A stretch of DNA of 8,066 nucleotides from Clostridia bacterium. GTDB lineage: Bacteria; Bacillota; Clostridia; Oscillospirales; CAG-272. The position numbers and the translations under genes are program-made. The stretch is from the NCBI GenBank assembly GCA_017452565.1, contig JAFTMF010000157.1:1-8066 (forward strand). The letters run 5' to 3'. How positions within the stretch are numbered: position 1 is the stretch's first letter; each line of letters opens with the position of its first letter. This document shows positions 1-7,200 of this stretch, in pieces. The notes below the pieces were generated by a model that saw only the letters and a program-made list of their open reading frames with translations, ran no database searches and was not told the origin of the DNA.

Positions 1-222
1 ACCTCGGCTTACCGAACGGTCAAGCATAACAAATCCGTGGGTGGTGCAGCATACTCTCAACACCTCTACGGAATGGCTGCCGATATCAAGGTAAAGGGCA
101 TTGGCCCCAAGGATGTGGCAGCCTACGCAGAAACGCTTCTGCCGAATACCGGTGGAATCGGGATTTATTCCACTTTCGTCCACGTGGATGTGCGTGAGAA
201 GAAGGCGCGCTGGAAGGGTTAA
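1..222 (+). CDS. M15-family zinc D-Ala-D-Ala carboxypeptidase/endolysin-type domain, C-terminal part
   Basis: Partial gene, open to the left edge; 73 codons are visible before the TAA at 220-222. The fragment carries the whole zinc site expected of the Peptidase_M15_3 fold: SQHLYGMAAD gives His21 and Asp28, and HVDVR gives His61 (numbered from the window edge). The preceding TSAYR and NKSVGGA segments and the terminal KARW also match this family. Such domains cleave peptide bonds in peptidoglycan stems. They occur in phage endolysins and as the C-terminal domain of exported bacterial wall hydrolases. The N-terminal part, which would show a signal peptide or wall-binding domain, lies outside the window, so host and phage origin cannot be told apart. 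A GTG at 37 could be read as a start, but it lies inside the conserved fold, so I treat the frame as continuing to the left. The gene converges on the minus-strand genes and is followed by a strong hairpin. Confidence 0.88.
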   Translation, partial: TSAYRTVKHNKSVGGAAYSQHLYGMAADIKVKGIGPKDVAAYAETLLPNTGGIGIYSTFVHVDVREKKARWKG

Positions 223-225
223 AAG

Positions 226-270
226 AAAACCGCATCTCACAGTTTTTGTGAGATGCGGTTTTGCTTTTTT
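226..270. terminator. Bidirectional intrinsic terminator between convergent genes
   Basis: A perfect 15-bp stem (226-240 paired with 248-262) encloses a 7-base loop. On the plus strand it is followed by a T run at 265-270, starting 3 bases after the M15 stop codon. On the minus strand the hairpin comes 12 bases after the stop of the 189-residue gene, and the T-rich flank is formed by the A tracts at 221-229. It can therefore end transcription from both sides. Confidence 0.9.
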
Positions 271-274
271 GGTT

Positions 275-844
275 TCATTGCCGATCACTGTCATCGGACA
301 GCAAATCCGCAAGTGCTTCAACGCTTTGAACGGTGTGCTCTTGCTCCTGCGCATATTCGGACTCGGTCATCAGCTCCGCAAACCTGCCCATACCAATGAA
401 GCAGACCTTTTTGGCAGATAGATGCTTCAAAATCTCGTCGGGCAGGCGCCAGTATTTCCGAAAGCGGAGCTTGCAGTCGCCATGGCACACAATGTCAGCG
501 GGATCATACTCATCGTCGCAGACCTCGAAGTAAGATTTCGACATCACCAGCACGCGGCGGCGTGCATCGGGCGCATCCTTGGGTGCGAGCATCAGCCATA
601 CGTAGTCATTTGCCGCCTTCTCCCTCTTCAGCGGCAGACGGATGGATTTCCATCGGATCGACAGGTGATATTCGCCCAGAAAACGATTTTCTTCAAAGTG
701 CAGAATCAGTTGCTTCATCAGTTCAGCCGTCATCTTCTTTCGCTCTTCTTCGGTAGGCTGCACGTTGACACAGTCGGATATACTACGTGTGCTTACGCCG
801 CGACGGAACCAATAGCACGAATCCGGATATTCTTTCTTTCCCAT
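275..844 (-). CDS. Hypothetical cytoplasmic protein, 189 aa, family not recognised
   Basis: I do not recognise this protein. The ATG at 844-842 is preceded by GGAGGG (850-855) at normal spacing, which supports the start, and the frame ends with TGA at 277-275. There is no signal peptide or membrane segment, so it is probably cytosolic. Visible features are: an amphipathic charged helix at about residues 30-54; a hydrophobic beta-like stretch near 80-86 (DYVWLML); a second near 97-106 (RVLVMSKSYF); and a Cys-His-rich patch at 109-124 (Cys109, Cys120, His121, Cys124) that could bind metal, although the spacing is not a classical zinc finger. The C-terminal 30 residues are acidic and helical. 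It has its own candidate promoter at 878-906, but read-through from the upstream 146-residue gene is possible because no terminator is visible in the 82-bp gap. Confidence 0.8.
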   Translation of the reverse strand: MGKKEYPDSCYWFRRGVSTRSISDCVNVQPTEEERKKMTAELMKQLILHFEENRFLGEYHLSIRWKSIRLPLKREKAANDYVWLMLAPKDAPDARRRVLVMSKSYFEVCDDEYDPADIVCHGDCKLRFRKYWRLPDEILKHLSAKKVCFIGMGRFAELMTESEYAQEQEHTVQSVEALADLLSDDSDRQ

Positions 845-877
845 ACAAACCCTCCAATGGCGATGATTTTCACTTCA

Positions 878-906
878 ATGATAGCATAAATGATTCAAAA
901 AATCAA
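878..906 (-). promoter_or_regulatory. Candidate sigma-A promoter for the 189-aa gene
   Basis: Reading the minus strand, TTGATT (906-901) and TATCAT (883-878) are separated by exactly 17 bases. They match the consensus at 4/6 and 5/6 positions. Transcription would start near 871, giving a leader of about 27 bases that includes the GGAGGG site. It lies in the AT-rich gap after the 146-residue gene. Confidence 0.6.
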
Positions 907-926
907 TAGAGACAGCGAACAATCCA

Positions 927-1367
927 TCAAAGGGCAAAAGCCGTCAGAATCGACAACACCGCCCATGCAGTCAAGAGGATGGCAAAAACCATCGTCTTGG
1001 GCATAGAAGACTCCGGGCAAGCGATTTTGGGGCAGCGCCGCAGATAGATTACCGTGAGCATCAGCAGCTGCTCCGCGGGCGGGCCGTAATGGTTTTCTTT
1101 GATGCGGTAGGTTTTGCCGTCTACGGTATATTCGTACACACCATTGCACAGATCTTTGAGGAAGTACACCTGACGAGGGAGTGTTCCCCGATAAGTCTTG
1201 CCGTAGATCTTCACGTTTTTCCGATGGGAGCGCTCCACCAAACGCGCCCGCACCTCTCTTGTAGCAGAGGAAGAGTGTTCCAGCAGATAGGACAGCCAAA
1301 AGCATACGCCTGCCGCCATTGTGAGCAGAATACCGATGCAAAGCAGAATGATTTTCAGAATATGCAT
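927..1367 (-). CDS. Small two-TM membrane protein, DUF3592-like
   Basis: A 146-residue protein with a hydrophobic segment at each end (about 4-28 and 125-146) and a soluble, basic, beta-rich middle. The middle contains YEYTVDGKTYRIK at 78-90, followed by VIYLRRCPKIACPE at 106-119. A terminal-TM pair around a domain with a V-x-Y-x-x-x-G-K-x-Y strand and a later V-x-Y-x-x-x-x-P-x-x-A strand is the pattern I associate with DUF3592. Members of that family have no established biochemical role, so the function stays open. The start ATG is supported by AAGGAGGA (1380-1373) directly upstream. An overlapping minus-strand frame at 895-1341 lacks such a site and is a shadow. The gene begins 39 bases after the M3-like peptidase stop with no terminator between them, so both are probably on one mRNA made from the promoter at 3061-3089. 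Confidence 0.78.
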   Translation of the reverse strand: MHILKIILLCIGILLTMAAGVCFWLSYLLEHSSSATREVRARLVERSHRKNVKIYGKTYRGTLPRQVYFLKDLCNGVYEYTVDGKTYRIKENHYGPPAEQLLMLTVIYLRRCPKIACPESSMPKTMVFAILLTAWAVLSILTAFAL

Positions 1368-1406
1368 TAGATTCCTCCTTTAATTGACTATTCCACCGAT
1401 ATCCGC

Positions 1407-3041
1407 CTACTTGCCCAGCTTATTCAGCTTCACAAAGGTGGAACGTTCAAAGGGCGAGGAGAGTCCGGCACCTGCCAGCTTCTCCACGAAGGATTGTTCC
1501 ATATTGAGATTTTCCACCAGATTGCAATAGCTCTCTGTGGCACCGTCGTAATCCTCCAGGCTCTTCTGATAGATCTGCAGAGACGCTACCAGCGACACGG
1601 CATAGCTGATCTCATAGCCGGGATGGGTCAAGCCCAAACGGTGCCAATAGGTACTCAGTTGTTCCACCATATGGTCGGACAGATTGGCAACTCCGTATTC
1701 CCGAAGCAAATCCGCCATAATCTGATTCAGCTCGGGGACGGTATATTTCTTACCGCCTGCACCAAATACCTTCTCATCAAATTCATCTCGGATGGTACAG
1801 GAGATGGTCTGATAGACCATATTGTAGATCTCGTAGGCGCAGAAGGAGTCAAAGGCAGGATCATCCAAGTGATTTTGGAGATAACTGTACAGGAGCAGGG
1901 AGTTCGCCTGAGAATGAATCTCCTTCAAGTCCATAGTGAGGGAATCGTCATACGGATTCACACTGCCACTATAATAGTGCCCGATCTCGTGACTGACCGC
2001 AGTCATATCCATCTCGTCAGCGCAAAAATAACAGATCGGCGTATTTCCCACCATTGTGGTAAAGCCCTGAAAGCGGGAATTCGGCTGATCTCCGATGAGA
2101 ATACGGTCCTTTTCAAAGGCCTCCATCATTGCCTTCCCTCCCGACTCGGGCAGGGATTCAAAGTAAGAGAACAAATAGTTTTCCGAGAAGCTATCGTAGC
2201 GATTTTTGGAATAGGCGATGGATTTCTGATACTGCGCAGGGGTCAAAACGGCATCCGCCTGCTGAGATTTGTCTCTTAGCTTTTTGAACAGCGGAATCAA
2301 ATACGTCTTTACATAGGAGCGAAACTCTTCCCGCTCGCTTCTTCCGTAATCCCGCATATATCCGACTCTGGATATGCAATCGTAGTAATTGTCGTACCCA
2401 TGCCGCTGCGCATACTGTTTGGCGGTATCCCAATACTCAACGTACAGATCATAGATCTCCTGGGGCGTTCCCTCTCCGTTGTATGCGTTAACCGCAACGG
2501 TAAGCGCATCCAGCTCCTCCGCATAGTAGACGGCTGCACCCTTTTCCATTCGGACATAAGCGTACTCCTTATCCAAAAAGGCAAGCACGGTAGCATTCAG
2601 CACGTTCTCAGGAGAGTCTTCGTCAGGCTTCAAGCTCCAAAAATCCGTGTTGGCTTGATTGGATGCTGTAACCGCATACTCGTAATTCTCTTTTGCCTTT
2701 GGATCGGAAAAATCATAGCAATACTGTAAATACGCAATTCCCTCCTGAACTTCAATCATCATCAGCAAGGAGTTAAGCTGATACAGTTGCTTTTCCAGCT
2801 CGGCAGCATTTTCGATTAGATTACTATCATACAGTTCTTTGCAAGTTTTCAGCTTTCGTTCAAACTTCTCCACATCCTTCTCCGACAGCGTGAACTCCAT
2901 TTCGGATACCTTTACGTTAGGATAAACCGTTTTCAGTTCCTCTGTCGTTTGGTCTGTATCCAAACGGTTCGGCGTGCAGGACGCTAAAACAGGCAAAAGC
3001 ATTGTTAGTGCAAGAAAAATCGAAATTACTTGGTGTTTCAT
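1407..3041 (-). CDS. M3-like (oligoendopeptidase F/thimet-type) zinc metallopeptidase, lipoprotein
   Basis: A 544-residue protein predicted to be a surface-tethered peptidase that cuts oligopeptides outside the membrane. Residues 1-21 form a lipoprotein signal peptide with a lipobox (LASC, lipidated Cys22). The zinc site HEIGH is at about 351-355 (bases 1977-1991). A downstream KEIHSQ supplies the probable third ligand, Glu374. A HPGYEISYA segment near 473-481 matches the conserved tyrosine region of M3 peptidases near the C terminus. The long helical N-terminal half is also typical. Length is slightly below the roughly 600 residues usual for PepF, and the HEIGH-to-Glu gap (19 residues) is shorter than in PepF. 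Known PepF-type enzymes are mostly cytoplasmic, so the lipobox is notable. The start at 3041 is preferred over an in-frame ATG at 3095: it has an AGAGGTGA site and begins a proper signal peptide, and the upstream ATG falls upstream of the promoter. Assignment to M3 is firm at the level of the zincin motif and less firm for substrate. Confidence 0.87.
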   Translation of the reverse strand: MKHQVISIFLALTMLLPVLASCTPNRLDTDQTTEELKTVYPNVKVSEMEFTLSEKDVEKFERKLKTCKELYDSNLIENAAELEKQLYQLNSLLMMIEVQEGIAYLQYCYDFSDPKAKENYEYAVTASNQANTDFWSLKPDEDSPENVLNATVLAFLDKEYAYVRMEKGAAVYYAEELDALTVAVNAYNGEGTPQEIYDLYVEYWDTAKQYAQRHGYDNYYDCISRVGYMRDYGRSEREEFRSYVKTYLIPLFKKLRDKSQQADAVLTPAQYQKSIAYSKNRYDSFSENYLFSYFESLPESGGKAMMEAFEKDRILIGDQPNSRFQGFTTMVGNTPICYFCADEMDMTAVSHEIGHYYSGSVNPYDDSLTMDLKEIHSQANSLLLYSYLQNHLDDPAFDSFCAYEIYNMVYQTISCTIRDEFDEKVFGAGGKKYTVPELNQIMADLLREYGVANLSDHMVEQLSTYWHRLGLTHPGYEISYAVSLVASLQIYQKSLEDYDGATESYCNLVENLNMEQSFVEKLAGAGLSSPFERSTFVKLNKLGK

Positions 3042-3045
3042 TCTA

Positions 3046-3053
3046 TCACCTCT
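3046..3053 (-). promoter_or_regulatory. Ribosome binding site deciding the peptidase start
   Basis: AGAGGTGA lies 4 bases before the ATG at 3041-3039. It selects the start that begins the lipoprotein signal peptide and rules out the longer frame beginning at 3095. With a transcription start expected near 3054, the mRNA leader would be only about 13 bases long. Confidence 0.8.
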
Positions 3054-3060
3054 TTGTATT

Positions 3061-3089
3061 AGTGTAGCATAAATATAAATATTTGTCAA
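3061..3089 (-). promoter_or_regulatory. Sigma-A promoter of the peptidase/DUF3592-like operon
   Basis: On the minus strand a perfect TTGACA (3089-3084) is followed, after 17 bases, by TACACT (3066-3061). A TGC directly before the -10 gives an extended -10 element. The spacer is AT-rich. It sits between the terminator at 3104-3141 and the peptidase start. Confidence 0.82.
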
Positions 3090-3103
3090 GACCATTCGCC
3101 CAT

Positions 3104-3141
3104 CAAAAAATCCGAGGAAACCGCCGTGGCAGTTTCCTCGG
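3104..3141 (-). terminator. Intrinsic terminator after the ankyrin gene (left copy)
   Basis: In minus-strand reading a 10-bp stem (CCGAGGAAAC pairing with GTTTCCTCGG, 3141-3132 with 3121-3112) encloses a 10-base loop. It is followed by ATTTTTTG (3111-3104). The sequence is identical to the terminator of the GH92 gene at 4132-4169. It lies 131 bases beyond the ankyrin stop, behind the orphan anchor sequence. Confidence 0.85.
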
Positions 3142-3232
3142 TTTTGCGTTTGTTACTGTTTCTTCTTGCGGAGCGCTCTCGCCGGCAGAATAGCTGCTAC
3201 CAAGCCTGCGCCAATAGCGATGACGATCACGG
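3104..3232 (-). repeat. Direct repeat, left copy (anchor tail plus terminator)
   Basis: This block repeats 4132-4260 in the same orientation, 1028 bases away. The first 67 bases (terminator, spacer and last codons) are identical. The next 62 bases, coding for the membrane segment, differ at about 12 positions by my hand alignment. The two copies flank the ankyrin gene and its promoter. Confidence 0.9.
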
Positions 3233-3272
3233 TACAGACGGTGTAGCAATATTTTCTAAAAACACAAAGGGG
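3153..3272 (-). pseudogene. Orphan C-terminal membrane-anchor remnant behind the ankyrin stop codon
   Basis: Directly after the ankyrin TAA (3275-3273), and in the same frame, 39 sense codons run to a second TAA at 3155-3153. They encode a hydrophobic stretch (VIVIAIGAGLVAAILPA) and a basic tail (RALRKKKQ). Over the last 25 residues this differs from the GH92 C terminus at only about 4 positions, and several of the DNA differences are synonymous, so the copies seem to have diverged while coding. No start codon with a ribosome binding site is present, so it is not an independent gene. The simplest reading is the leftover 3' end of a lost surface-protein gene, or a product of recombination between anchor tails. 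Stop-codon read-through giving an ankyrin protein with an extra C-terminal TM is possible but unsupported. Confidence 0.7.
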
Positions 3273-4067
3273 TTATTCTTCTGCGCCGACTTTGCTTTCC
3301 GCTTCTCGCAATAGTGCGATCATCTCCTCATTCCCCGATTCAATGGCATAGTCCATCGCCGTTTTATCGTGGCAATCGGCGATGGTGAGATCGCACCCCT
3401 GAGAAATCAGATAGTCCGCCAAGTACAAATTCTCATTCACCACCGCGTGAATCAAAAGGGTTCGATCCATACGGCTATATGTGGTATCATCAATGGAAGT
3501 ATCACCCAAAAGAATGATCACAATTTCAGTAATTCCTTTGGCAGTGGCTTCGTCGTACTCTCGGATGTACTTAGACGTGTCCGGATCACTTGCCCAAGGA
3601 AGCATCTGAGCCGCAACGAATGCAGGAAGCTCATCCACCTCGGGAGCATCAGGCTCAGCCCCGTTTGCCAAGAGCAGTTTTACCACTTCTACATCATCGG
3701 GATCAAAATGGAACAATGTTTGCCTGAGCGGACTCCAATCCATTCCTTCAATTTCTTCAGCCGTCGCACCATAGTCGACGAGTAGCTGAATCATCTCAAT
3801 ATTTCCATACTTGCAGGCAACCTCTAATGGTCTTCTGGGAGCATATTCCAAAAACTCCCAAAACAATCCGGGATCAACGTTTGGACGATTAGGGTCAAGC
3901 CCTTTATCCAATAGCTGTTTGGCAGCAGCGACATCGTCCTCTTCAATTGCCTTCAAAAGCCGTTCGGTATCATATCGGTAAAAAGTAAACCCGACAATCA
4001 TAATAGCGAAAACCAACACAATAACAACCAATGCAACGAACGCTTTGTTTTGTAGGATTCTTTTCAT
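3273..4067 (-). CDS. Membrane-anchored ankyrin-repeat protein
   Basis: A 264-residue protein with a short basic N terminus and one strong TM helix at about 9-29. The rest is made of ankyrin-type helix pairs. Recognisable repeats lie near 34-60 (AAAKQLLDKGLDPN), 77-103 (PLEVACKYGNIEMIQLLVDYGA), 111-140 (DDVEVVKLLLANGAEPD), 200-230 (LLIHAVVNENLYLADYLISQGCDL) and 233-258 (KTAMDYAIESGNEEMIALL). The stretch 141-199 is a longer insert or degenerate repeat. Ankyrin repeats bind other proteins, and no catalytic domain is present, so the partner is unknown. The topology (signal anchor, repeats after it) suggests the repeats face outward, but the few flanking charges make this uncertain. The ATG at 4067-4065 follows an AGAGGGA site. 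The gene is a single-gene unit with a perfect-consensus promoter and its own terminator. It is visibly more AT-rich than the neighbouring GH92 gene, and direct repeats flank it. Confidence 0.9.
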   Translation of the reverse strand: MKRILQNKAFVALVVIVLVFAIMIVGFTFYRYDTERLLKAIEEDDVAAAKQLLDKGLDPNRPNVDPGLFWEFLEYAPRRPLEVACKYGNIEMIQLLVDYGATAEEIEGMDWSPLRQTLFHFDPDDVEVVKLLLANGAEPDAPEVDELPAFVAAQMLPWASDPDTSKYIREYDEATAKGITEIVIILLGDTSIDDTTYSRMDRTLLIHAVVNENLYLADYLISQGCDLTIADCHDKTAMDYAIESGNEEMIALLREAESKVGAEE

Positions 4068-4097
4068 ACCATTCCCTCTTTTTGTTTATTGTACTTT

Positions 4098-4126
4098 ATT
4101 ATACCATATTGTGCGTATCTTGTCAA
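4098..4126 (-). promoter_or_regulatory. Perfect-consensus sigma-A promoter of the ankyrin gene
   Basis: On the minus strand TTGACA (4126-4121), a 17-base spacer and TATAAT (4103-4098) match the consensus at all twelve positions. A TGG before the -10 adds an extended -10 element. Transcription should start near 4091, giving a leader of about 24 bases. The -35 begins 6 bases past the end of the GH92 terminator. No operator-like inverted repeat is visible, so high unregulated transcription is expected. Confidence 0.92.
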
Positions 4127-4131
4127 TCCCG

Positions 4132-4169
4132 CAAAAAATCCGAGGAAACCGCCGTGGCAGTTTCCTCGG
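4132..4169 (-). terminator. Intrinsic terminator of the GH92 gene (right copy)
   Basis: A 10-bp stem (4169-4160 with 4149-4140) with a 10-base loop, followed in minus-strand reading by ATTTTTTG. It begins 11 bases after the GH92 stop codon and is identical to the copy at 3104-3141. Confidence 0.9.
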
Positions 4170-4260
4170 TTTTGCGTTTGTTACTGTTTCTTCTTGCGAA
4201 GGGTTCTTGCCAGCAGCACACTTGCTACCAAGCCTGCGCCGATGGCGATTACGATCACGG
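4132..4260 (-). repeat. Direct repeat, right copy (GH92 3' end plus terminator)
   Basis: This is the functional partner of the repeat at 3104-3232: it holds the last codons of GH92, its stop and its terminator. Identity is complete from 4132 to 4198 and drops to about 80% from 4199 to 4260. It ends where GH92 enters its linker-to-TM junction (around GWIIPV). Confidence 0.9.
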
Positions 4261-7200
4261 GAATGATCCAGCCGTTTTCGCCCTTTTCCTCCTCGGGATT
4301 TACCGTACCGGGAGAGGAAGGCTTTTCGGTGGGCGTCTCGTCCTCGCCGCCCTGATTCTGGTCGTCATAGACGGTGGGAGTGATGGGAGTCAGCGCCTCG
4401 TCCTTGGCATCTTCGCCGAGGAACTCGACCTCTGCCAGCTGTCCGCCGTCTGCGAAGGTGAGACGGTAGTAGCAGTAGATGCCTGCCTTTTCAGCGGGAA
4501 CTGCAAATGCACGGGTGAATTTGCTGAACTCGAAGGAGATGTCGCGGCTGTCAATGGTGATCCAGCCGTTGCCGTCGTTGGAGGCCTCCAGCTTGAAGGA
4601 GGAGGGCGCTTTTCCGGAGGTCGCACAGGTAAGGGTGATCATCTTCAGCGCGGTGCCGCTCTTCTTGGACCAGACGATGGCAGCGCCCTTGGGCAGGGTG
4701 ACGTTGGTGTTGCTGGTGTTATCAAAGAGCTTTGCGCCGTCCTTGATGCCGGGGGTATACAGACCGGAGGAGCCTGCGGGAGTGAAGGCTTCGGTGCGGA
4801 TCTTTACACGGCCTGCCACCAGATCCTCTGCGGGATTGGGGACTTCGCTGCCGGTGCAGAGCGACTTAGGCTCACTCTCGGTGCCCCAAGTGGAGGGCTC
4901 TGCGCCCATTTCGAATACGATATGGCCGCCCTTGATAAGATCTGCGTGGTCAATAAAGCAATCGTTGTACGCCTTGCCGTCCCATGTCATAGACTGGACG
5001 TAGACGTTCTCGGAGGAGTTGTTCTTGGCCTCGATTACCAGATCCTTGCCGCCTTCCAAATGGACGGTGACCTTATCGAAGAGGGGCGAGCCGATGATGT
5101 ACTGTCCGCTGCCCATATTCTGAGGATAGAAGCCCAGCGAGGAGAGGATGTACCAGCCCGACATTTCGCCGTTGTCCTCGTCACCGCAGTAGCCCTGACC
5201 GATCTCCGAACCAACGTAGAGACGAGCCATAATGTCTCTTACCAGCGCCTGCGTCTTATGAGGCTGGCCGGTGTAAGTGTAGAGGTAGGGGATGGCGTGG
5301 GCGGGCTGATTGGAGTGGCCGTACTGCCCCAGCCGCACCTCGCGTGCCTCTACCATCTCGTGGATAGTGCCTGCCTGCACCTTCCGCATAGCGGCAATGC
5401 TGTTGTCGAAATAGTCATCCAGCTTCTTGGCAAGAGCATCCTTGCCGCCGATGAAGTTGGCAAGACCGAGACCGTCGTAGACACCGGTGGCGAAGAACAT
5501 CGTCCAGCCATTGGTCTCGGCGTAGTCGCCCCACCAACCTGCGGGATTGTAGCCCGAAGGCGAGGTCCATCCGCCCTCTTCATTCTTACCCATAAAGAAC
5601 TTCGCGGTAGGATTGTACAGATTTACGTAAGACTGCGCACGATTGTAATAGTAGATGGCATCGTCGGTTTTTCCCAGCTTTTCTGCCATTACTGCAATGC
5701 CGTAGTCATTGATATAGCCTTCCATCGTCCAGGAGAAGCCGTTATTCACCGAGTTGGGGACGTAGCCGATGAAAGGAGTGATTTCGTTCTTCTCTCTGCC
5801 GCCGTTGGTGAGGTTACTCGATACGGTGGAGGCGTTGCGAAGCATGGAAAGATAGGCGTTTTCGTAGTCGAACTCGATGCCCTTCATAAATGCATCTGCA
5901 AAGATGACGTCCGAGCTGGTGCCCACCATAGAGTTGGTGCCGCCGGGAGCAATCCAACGGGGAACCCAGCCGTTATCCTTGTAGTGCTGCACCAAGCCGT
6001 TCAAGAGCTCGGTATCCAGCGTGGGAGTGAGCAGAGCGTAGGCTGCCCAAGTGGTGCGGTAGGTGTCCCAGAAGCCGTTGTTGACGTAGAGCTTGCCCTC
6101 GGTCTTCTTGCCGCCGTTGTAGGGGGATGCGTAGACCCACTTGGGATCTTCATTCGTGCCCTCGTTTTCGCTGTACAGATTGGGGTAAGCGTAGAGACGG
6201 TAGAAGTTGGAGTAGAAGGTCACCATCTGAGTATAAGATGCGCCCTCGATCTCGATGATGCCGCAAAGATCGTCCCAAGCCTTCTGTGCTTTGGCAAATA
6301 CACTTTCAAAGGTGTCTCCTTCGGGGATTTCCAGCTCCAGATTGTGCTGTGCCTGCTTGCCCGAGAGGAAGGAGGTTGCAAACTTGAAGGTAACCTCGGT
6401 GGTGCCTGCGGGGAAGGACACGATGCCCGTCTTGCCGTTGGAGGATTCCTTGTAGGATGCGTGCTTCTGATCGAACTCGCCGTAGACACGCAGATATGCA
6501 GAGCCGTTATTGGTGTGCTGAGAGGTAGCCGTGACGATGCCGTCCTCGGAAACCGCCAGCGATCCGCCTGCACGGACGCAATCGAAGATGATATTAACGT
6601 TTTCGCTGTTCTCGGGGAAGGTGAAGCGAACGTAAACACCGTGGGTGGTGGGAGTCATTTCCACCTTGACGCCCGATGCCTTGGAGCCTTCGTTGAAGGT
6701 CACGCTGTAGTAGTGCGCCTTTGCGATCTCGTTGTTATGATCGTAGGTTGCGCCCACGTTGCCCGAGCTGATCTCGCTCATCTGCATATTGTCGATGTCC
6801 ACAGAGGTGTTGGCCATAAACTGCCAAGTGCCGTAGTCACCGACCCAAGTAGAGGGCACGTGAGACACGCTGAACTGGGAAATGGTGTTGTTCAGATAGT
6901 GGTAGGGCTGGTTAGAGCCGACCTCGGTGATGGGCGCAATGAAGTTGAAGCCATTGGGCATCGTAATAAAGGGAGTGGTGAGGCCGCGGGAGAAGGAGGT
7001 GGTGCAGTTGGTGCCTCGGGTGGTGAGGATGTAATCGGAGAGGTGCTCGTGAACCACTGGCGCCTTGTCCTCGATCACCAGATCGTCGAAGTAAGCAAGG
7101 AAGCGAGGCACGGTGGTCATCTCGCCCACACGGAAGTATACGAACACGTCGTCGATGACCTTGCCTTCGGCAACGTCGCCCAGGCAGGTTTCCACGTAGT

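Noticed and set aside
1..222. M15 peptidase as evidence for a prophage
   Set aside because: The domain also occurs in chromosomal wall hydrolases, and no other phage gene is visible; the upstream context is outside the window.
422..889. Plus-strand open frame opposite the 189-residue gene
   Set aside because: No ribosome binding site or recognisable domain; the minus-strand gene has promoter, ribosome binding site and terminator.
891..906. Short AT-rich inverted repeat (TGATT/AATCA) as terminator of the 146-residue gene
   Set aside because: The stem is only 5 bp, A/T-dominated and has no following T-tract on the minus strand; it overlaps the candidate promoter instead.
895..1341. Minus-strand frame overlapping the DUF3592-like gene
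   Set aside because: It lacks a ribosome binding site, and the alternative frame has TM segments at both ends and a perfect AAGGAGGA before its ATG.
1494..2279. Long plus-strand open frame (261 codons) opposite the peptidase gene
   Set aside because: It is antisense to a gene with a clear zinc site and signal peptide, its residue pattern (Ile/His/Gln-rich) is typical of a reverse-complement shadow, and it has no supported start.
3126..3314. Small plus-strand open frame across the orphan tail
   Set aside because: It starts inside the terminator stem-loop, has no ribosome binding site and is the complement of the anchor remnant.
3104..4260. Direct repeats as phage or integrative-element attachment sites
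   Set aside because: The repeats are explained by shared 3' coding and terminator sequence; there is no integrase, tRNA or other mobility gene between or near them.
4479..5003. Plus-strand open frame (174 codons) inside GH92
   Set aside because: It is opposite conserved GH92 and F5/8C-like coding sequence; long antisense frames are expected in this GC-richer gene.
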